DNA of 10,526 nucleotides. It comes from Halocafeteria seosinensis. Its lineage: Eukaryota > Sar > Bigyra > Bicosoecida. The DNA is taken from positions 1 to 10,526 of the forward strand of contig LVLI01003882.1 in NCBI GenBank assembly GCA_001687465.1. The letters are read 5' to 3'. The position numbers and the translations under genes were made by a program. The notes below the pieces were generated by a model. The model had not been told where the DNA came from. It saw only the letters and a list, made by a program, of their open reading frames with translations, and made no database searches. Positions 7,907 through 10,526 of the stretch are shown here, one piece after another (position 1 is the first letter of the stretch; each line of letters opens with the position of its first letter).

Positions 7907-8049
7907 TCATAGAGAACGCCTAAACTGTTTTCATCGTGGTGGTCATTAAAATATATTGAACGGATAGCCTTTTGGGTGAAAAAAATCCAGGCAATTGGGT
8001 AAGCTCCGGACTCCCCGACAAGAGAAGAAGGGTTTCCCATTCCTTTTTG
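7907..8049. other. Spacer between convergent Fanzor remnant and kinesin gene; possible transposon right end
   Basis: These 143 bp follow the Fanzor TAA and precede (head-on) the TGA of the kinesin gene. In active Fanzor and TnpB elements the guide RNA and right transposon end lie at this position, just after the nuclease frame. The only small structure noted is GGGTTTCCC near 8028. No element end can be fixed. The kinesin 3' untranslated region must also fall here; no AATAAA signal was found on its strand. Confidence 0.3.
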
Positions 8050-10140
8050 TCATTTTGAGGCGACGAAAGTCGTAAAATCTTTTTGACGCACAGGGTATTG
8101 TCCCTCAGATAGTAGGGGCTTCAAGGTGTCCAATAAGCTAATTGTTGCAGATAAATCTACTGCATCGCCGCTAATGTGACTAAAGACCCTAATAATTCCT
8201 TTATCATAGAAGCAATCCTGTAGGATGTGGGTAAGCTTGGAGTCGCGAACGCTTGTGACGGAGAGACCCTGTTGTTTCGCGTGGATACAGTTGTGCAATG
8301 TGGAATATACTTGTCTGACCTCTTTTACTTGCTGCTTATTCCATGACGGGTTCGACCGATGATAGCTAGGCAGCTTTACAATAGATAGACTGTTGCATTT
8401 GCGAGGGCCATTGTTTCCACTCTCATAGATAATCCATTTGAGGACGACAGCGAAACTTCGTTGTTTAACGTCTTGCTTAGCGATTGCTTGAGTACACCGC
8501 TGTAACGATTTAACTGAATCTACCTTATTCGTGATCCTGTACTCCGTCAGCTTGGACGCTTCTTTCACTATTTGACCTTTGTCAGAGTCATGGAATTCGT
8601 TGAATATTACGTCCACAACTTCACGCGCTGAAACGAGTCCGCAAACAAATCGGAGCTCCCTTCCTGTATCCCAGCTGTTACCAGTAACAAGGTGTGTGAG
8701 AAGGTGATGTGCTCTAGTGAAAAGGCCGGAGACATTTTCCGAAGAACGTCGTAGCTTACCATCCGTCTCCCCGTGTTCCCGAAGCAAAGTCGGTCCAAGC
8801 AGAATGTGTGACTTCCCAGTAGATGCATGGCCGTGTAGGAACACCGCAGAGTTGATATTGTCCACAGGCAAATGTAAGATCTTACGAATGACATAAAATA
8901 CGGATTCCATCTGCTCAAACGGTAGGAATATTCTATCAAACTGATAGGTCGTTGTGCTAATTGCTGTTGCATCGTTCTCTTCCGTTTCGAGGATTACATC
9001 TAAATGACGATTGTAACGAACATTGAGGTGGTTGTCTAAGATTGCACATTTATACGCTAGCTCCTTGCTGACTTTCTCGTATCTTCCTAGCAAAGTGCTT
9101 CCACGAGTGGGCTCACGAACCTTTTCCTCCAAATCTTGCACAAATGACCTCTGAGGGCTAATTTTCAAATATATCTCCACTGTCCCCGGCTTCGCAATGG
9201 GAGACGGATCCAACAGTTGGGCCGCACTTGTCCACATAGCATACATAATATTGAATGCCGTGGCTACTTCATCACTCTTCATATTACTCCGCTCCTCTTC
9301 CCTATAAGAATATTCTTGCACTTCTTTTTTCAATATTTGTACCTGCGCTTCATGCTCTCGCTCTTGTTCAGCAATTACGTTCTTGTACTTGCACTCGAGA
9401 TCTAACAATTTCTGCTGTGTGTTACGATGACATCGTTCTTCCGTTTCACAAATAGCTTTGCTAACCTCCTCCCTCACAGTTTTCTGCAGTAATCGTTTAT
9501 GCTCTTCCTTAGCATTTTCGAGTTTGAAGTCGTACTGGCGTTCCAGCAACGCTGCTCGTTCTTCGTACTGCTTTTCTAGGGATTCTCTTTCCATTATTCG
9601 TCGAGCCTGCTGCGATGACTGTAGGTCCACGTAGCTAGTCTGGTCGTGGGTAGCTTGATTTCGAATGGAGTCAAGCTCATTTTTATGGCTACGACGGAGG
9701 TATTCAATTTCTCCACACAGCGTCTCCTTGGTTCTATGGTGCTGTGCTTTGGCTTCTTGCAGCTGTGTTTCCAACATCTGCACACGGTCGTTGAGCTTCT
9801 TATTCTCTTCTTGAAGGAGTTTACTTAGCTCAATGACACGTCCCATTTGCTCTTGACTTCCACTCGTTCCTCTTGCTCCTACGGTTCTGTATTCATCGAG
9901 TCGTCTATTGGAGGAGCTCGTTTCAAAATACCCAGAATGAGCCCTATGGTCAGATGCGGATGAAGCAGATGGAGTACCGAATTCTTTGGTCGGTGATCCA
10001 TGAACGCGTATCTCTGGCCTAGCATCTGTGTAGTTGCCATTGAATGTGGAAAGATCCTCTCTATCAAGCCGCTGTAAGGAGCTGGCAAATTCAGAGACCG
10101 CTTTCTGAACGGGGCTCGTAAATGAGAGAGTTCGCGACAT
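8050..10140 (-). CDS. Kinesin-14-like protein: N-terminal coiled coil, C-terminal divergent motor domain
   Basis: The protein has 696 residues in one exon, from ATG at 10138-10140 to TGA at 8050-8052. An in-frame TAG at 10147-10149 fixes this as the first possible start. Residues 1-95 are polar and Ser/Thr-rich; 95-285 are a long charged coiled coil for dimerisation; 320-675 are motor-like. Motor landmarks in order are EIYLKIS (322-328, first strand), YQFDRIF (399-405), the P-loop GHASTGKS (437-444, kinesin consensus GQTGSGKT), KQRSFAVVLKW (559-569, in place of N..SSRSH), LSIVKLPSYHRS (585-596, in place of lVDLAGSER), and VRDSKLTHILQD (631-642, the microtubule-binding YRdSKLT). A coiled-coil-first, motor-last order and minus-end-directed movement are typical of kinesin-14. 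Both switches have lost key residues, so ATP hydrolysis is doubtful while nucleotide and microtubule binding may persist. The gene is divergent from the gene at 10185. Confidence 0.85.
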   Translation of the reverse strand: MSRTLSFTSPVQKAVSEFASSLQRLDREDLSTFNGNYTDARPEIRVHGSPTKEFGTPSASSASDHRAHSGYFETSSSNRRLDEYRTVGARGTSGSQEQMGRVIELSKLLQEENKKLNDRVQMLETQLQEAKAQHHRTKETLCGEIEYLRRSHKNELDSIRNQATHDQTSYVDLQSSQQARRIMERESLEKQYEERAALLERQYDFKLENAKEEHKRLLQKTVREEVSKAICETEERCHRNTQQKLLDLECKYKNVIAEQEREHEAQVQILKKEVQEYSYREEERSNMKSDEVATAFNIMYAMWTSAAQLLDPSPIAKPGTVEIYLKISPQRSFVQDLEEKVREPTRGSTLLGRYEKVSKELAYKCAILDNHLNVRYNRHLDVILETEENDATAISTTTYQFDRIFLPFEQMESVFYVIRKILHLPVDNINSAVFLHGHASTGKSHILLGPTLLREHGETDGKLRRSSENVSGLFTRAHHLLTHLVTGNSWDTGRELRFVCGLVSAREVVDVIFNEFHDSDKGQIVKEASKLTEYRITNKVDSVKSLQRCTQAIAKQDVKQRSFAVVLKWIIYESGNNGPRKCNSLSIVKLPSYHRSNPSWNKQQVKEVRQVYSTLHNCIHAKQQGLSVTSVRDSKLTHILQDCFYDKGIIRVFSHISGDAVDLSATISLLDTLKPLLSEGQYPVRQKDFTTFVASK

Positions 10141-10184
10141 TACAGACTACAAAATCCAAGAAAGGCTACAACTGAGGAATTCAG
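10141..10184. promoter_or_regulatory. 44-bp spacer between divergent start codons
   Basis: Only 44 bp separate the kinesin ATG (minus strand) from the ATG at 10185 (plus strand). No TATA box is visible. Transcription start sites of both genes must lie either inside this spacer or within the opposing coding regions, so a shared promoter or overlapping 5' leaders are expected if both starts are right. Confidence 0.45.
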
Positions 10185-10526
10185 ATGCCTGTTCCACATC
10201 ACTATAGCTGGAAACAAGGAAACATCGCTTCTGAGCTTGGAGATTGTAGCCCGTTGCAACTTGCAGCACGATCGTTTCTGAGACAGAGCAATCATTTCGT
10301 CTACTTGTCTTGTTCAAATTCGAGGGCCTTACCCTTGATCGTTCGGGAGCTTGTTAACGCTGCCTCCGGAAGGCGACCTTGTTTTGGATCAGAAGAGAGT
10401 ATACTTGATTCTCTAGATCTTCTTGTGGGGTCCTCCGTGGTTGCCATGGAAGGCGCAAGCACGGAGGAAGAAGTGGCCCGCCACTTGGCCGAGCAAAAAT
10501 TGGAATACGAAGGTAAACTATTCAAT
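10185..10526 (+). CDS. N-terminal part of an unidentified protein, cut by the window end
   Basis: An ATG at 10185, preceded by an in-frame TGA at 10173-10175, opens 114 codons that run off the right edge without a stop. The sequence is protein-like: SPLQLAARSFLRQSNHFVYL, then LPLIVRELVNAASG, then STEEEVARHLAEQKLEYEGK. The second part looks helical and acidic/basic, perhaps the start of a coiled coil. I recognise no domain and see no signal peptide or membrane segment. A minus-strand frame across 10301-10525 is explained as its shadow. Length of open frame, a fixed start and the divergent arrangement with the kinesin gene support it as real. Confidence 0.65.
   Translation, partial: MPVPHHYSWKQGNIASELGDCSPLQLAARSFLRQSNHFVYLSCSNSRALPLIVRELVNAASGRRPCFGSEESILDSLDLLVGSSVVAMEGASTEEEVARHLAEQKLEYEGKLFN

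Noticed and set aside
7843-8040. 65-codon minus-strand frame after the kinesin stop
   Set aside because: Most of it is the reverse of the Fanzor C-terminal piece (HRDINATINIG region), and it has no features of its own.
8607-8972. 121-codon frame within the kinesin gene, and coiled-coil antisense frames at 9217-9828
   Set aside because: They are alternative-phase or antisense shadows of a well-supported kinesin frame.
1-10526. tRNA genes, rRNA, CRISPR-like arrays and long tandem repeats
   Set aside because: I looked for T-loop motifs with paired stems, spaced direct repeats and microsatellites. The only notable items were a 9-10-base T run near 5861 and the 12-bp repeat reported above.

Overview
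The window looks like nuclear DNA of a unicellular eukaryote with a compact, intron-poor genome. The evidence is a kinesin-family protein and a large polytopic membrane protein, both in long uninterrupted frames, a Fanzor (eukaryotic TnpB-like) pseudogene, and a retroelement remnant. There are no bacterial-style operons or ribosome binding sites. A cyanidiophyte red alga or a similar small-genome protist would fit, but the sequence does not settle the lineage.

Layout, left to right. (1) Positions 1-144 (+): the end of a protein whose last 20 residues resemble the end of a SUI1/eIF1 fold. (2) Positions 145-833: an ambiguous stretch with a 76-codon frame broken by one TAA, and a 100-codon (+) frame whose stop overlaps the stop of the next gene. 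(3) Positions 834-3713 (-): a large membrane protein. Its N-terminal third aligns in order with a Rab/Ras-like GTPase that has lost its nucleotide-binding motifs; about eight membrane segments follow. (4) Positions 4546-5572 (-): a decayed partial copy of that gene in the same orientation. (5) Positions 5718-7906 (+): a wreck of a Fanzor1-type nuclease gene whose RuvC signature residues are still readable in scattered frames. A retrotransposon-like C-terminal fragment (5887-6302) lies inside it, and a 12-bp direct repeat brackets a further 220 bp. (6) Positions 8050-10140 (-): a kinesin-14-like protein with an N-terminal coiled coil and a C-terminal motor. Its P-loop is kept but switch I and switch II are degraded. 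(7) Positions 10185-10526 (+): the start of an unidentified gene, divergent from the kinesin gene with only 44 bp between the two ATGs.

The intact genes do not form an obvious pathway. The middle of the window (about 4.5-7.9 kb) is a graveyard of a segmental duplication, a Fanzor element and a retroelement between two intact genes. The two best-preserved proteins share a theme: each looks like a nucleotide-switch protein (GTPase, kinesin) whose switch has been lost while the rest of the chain stays open.
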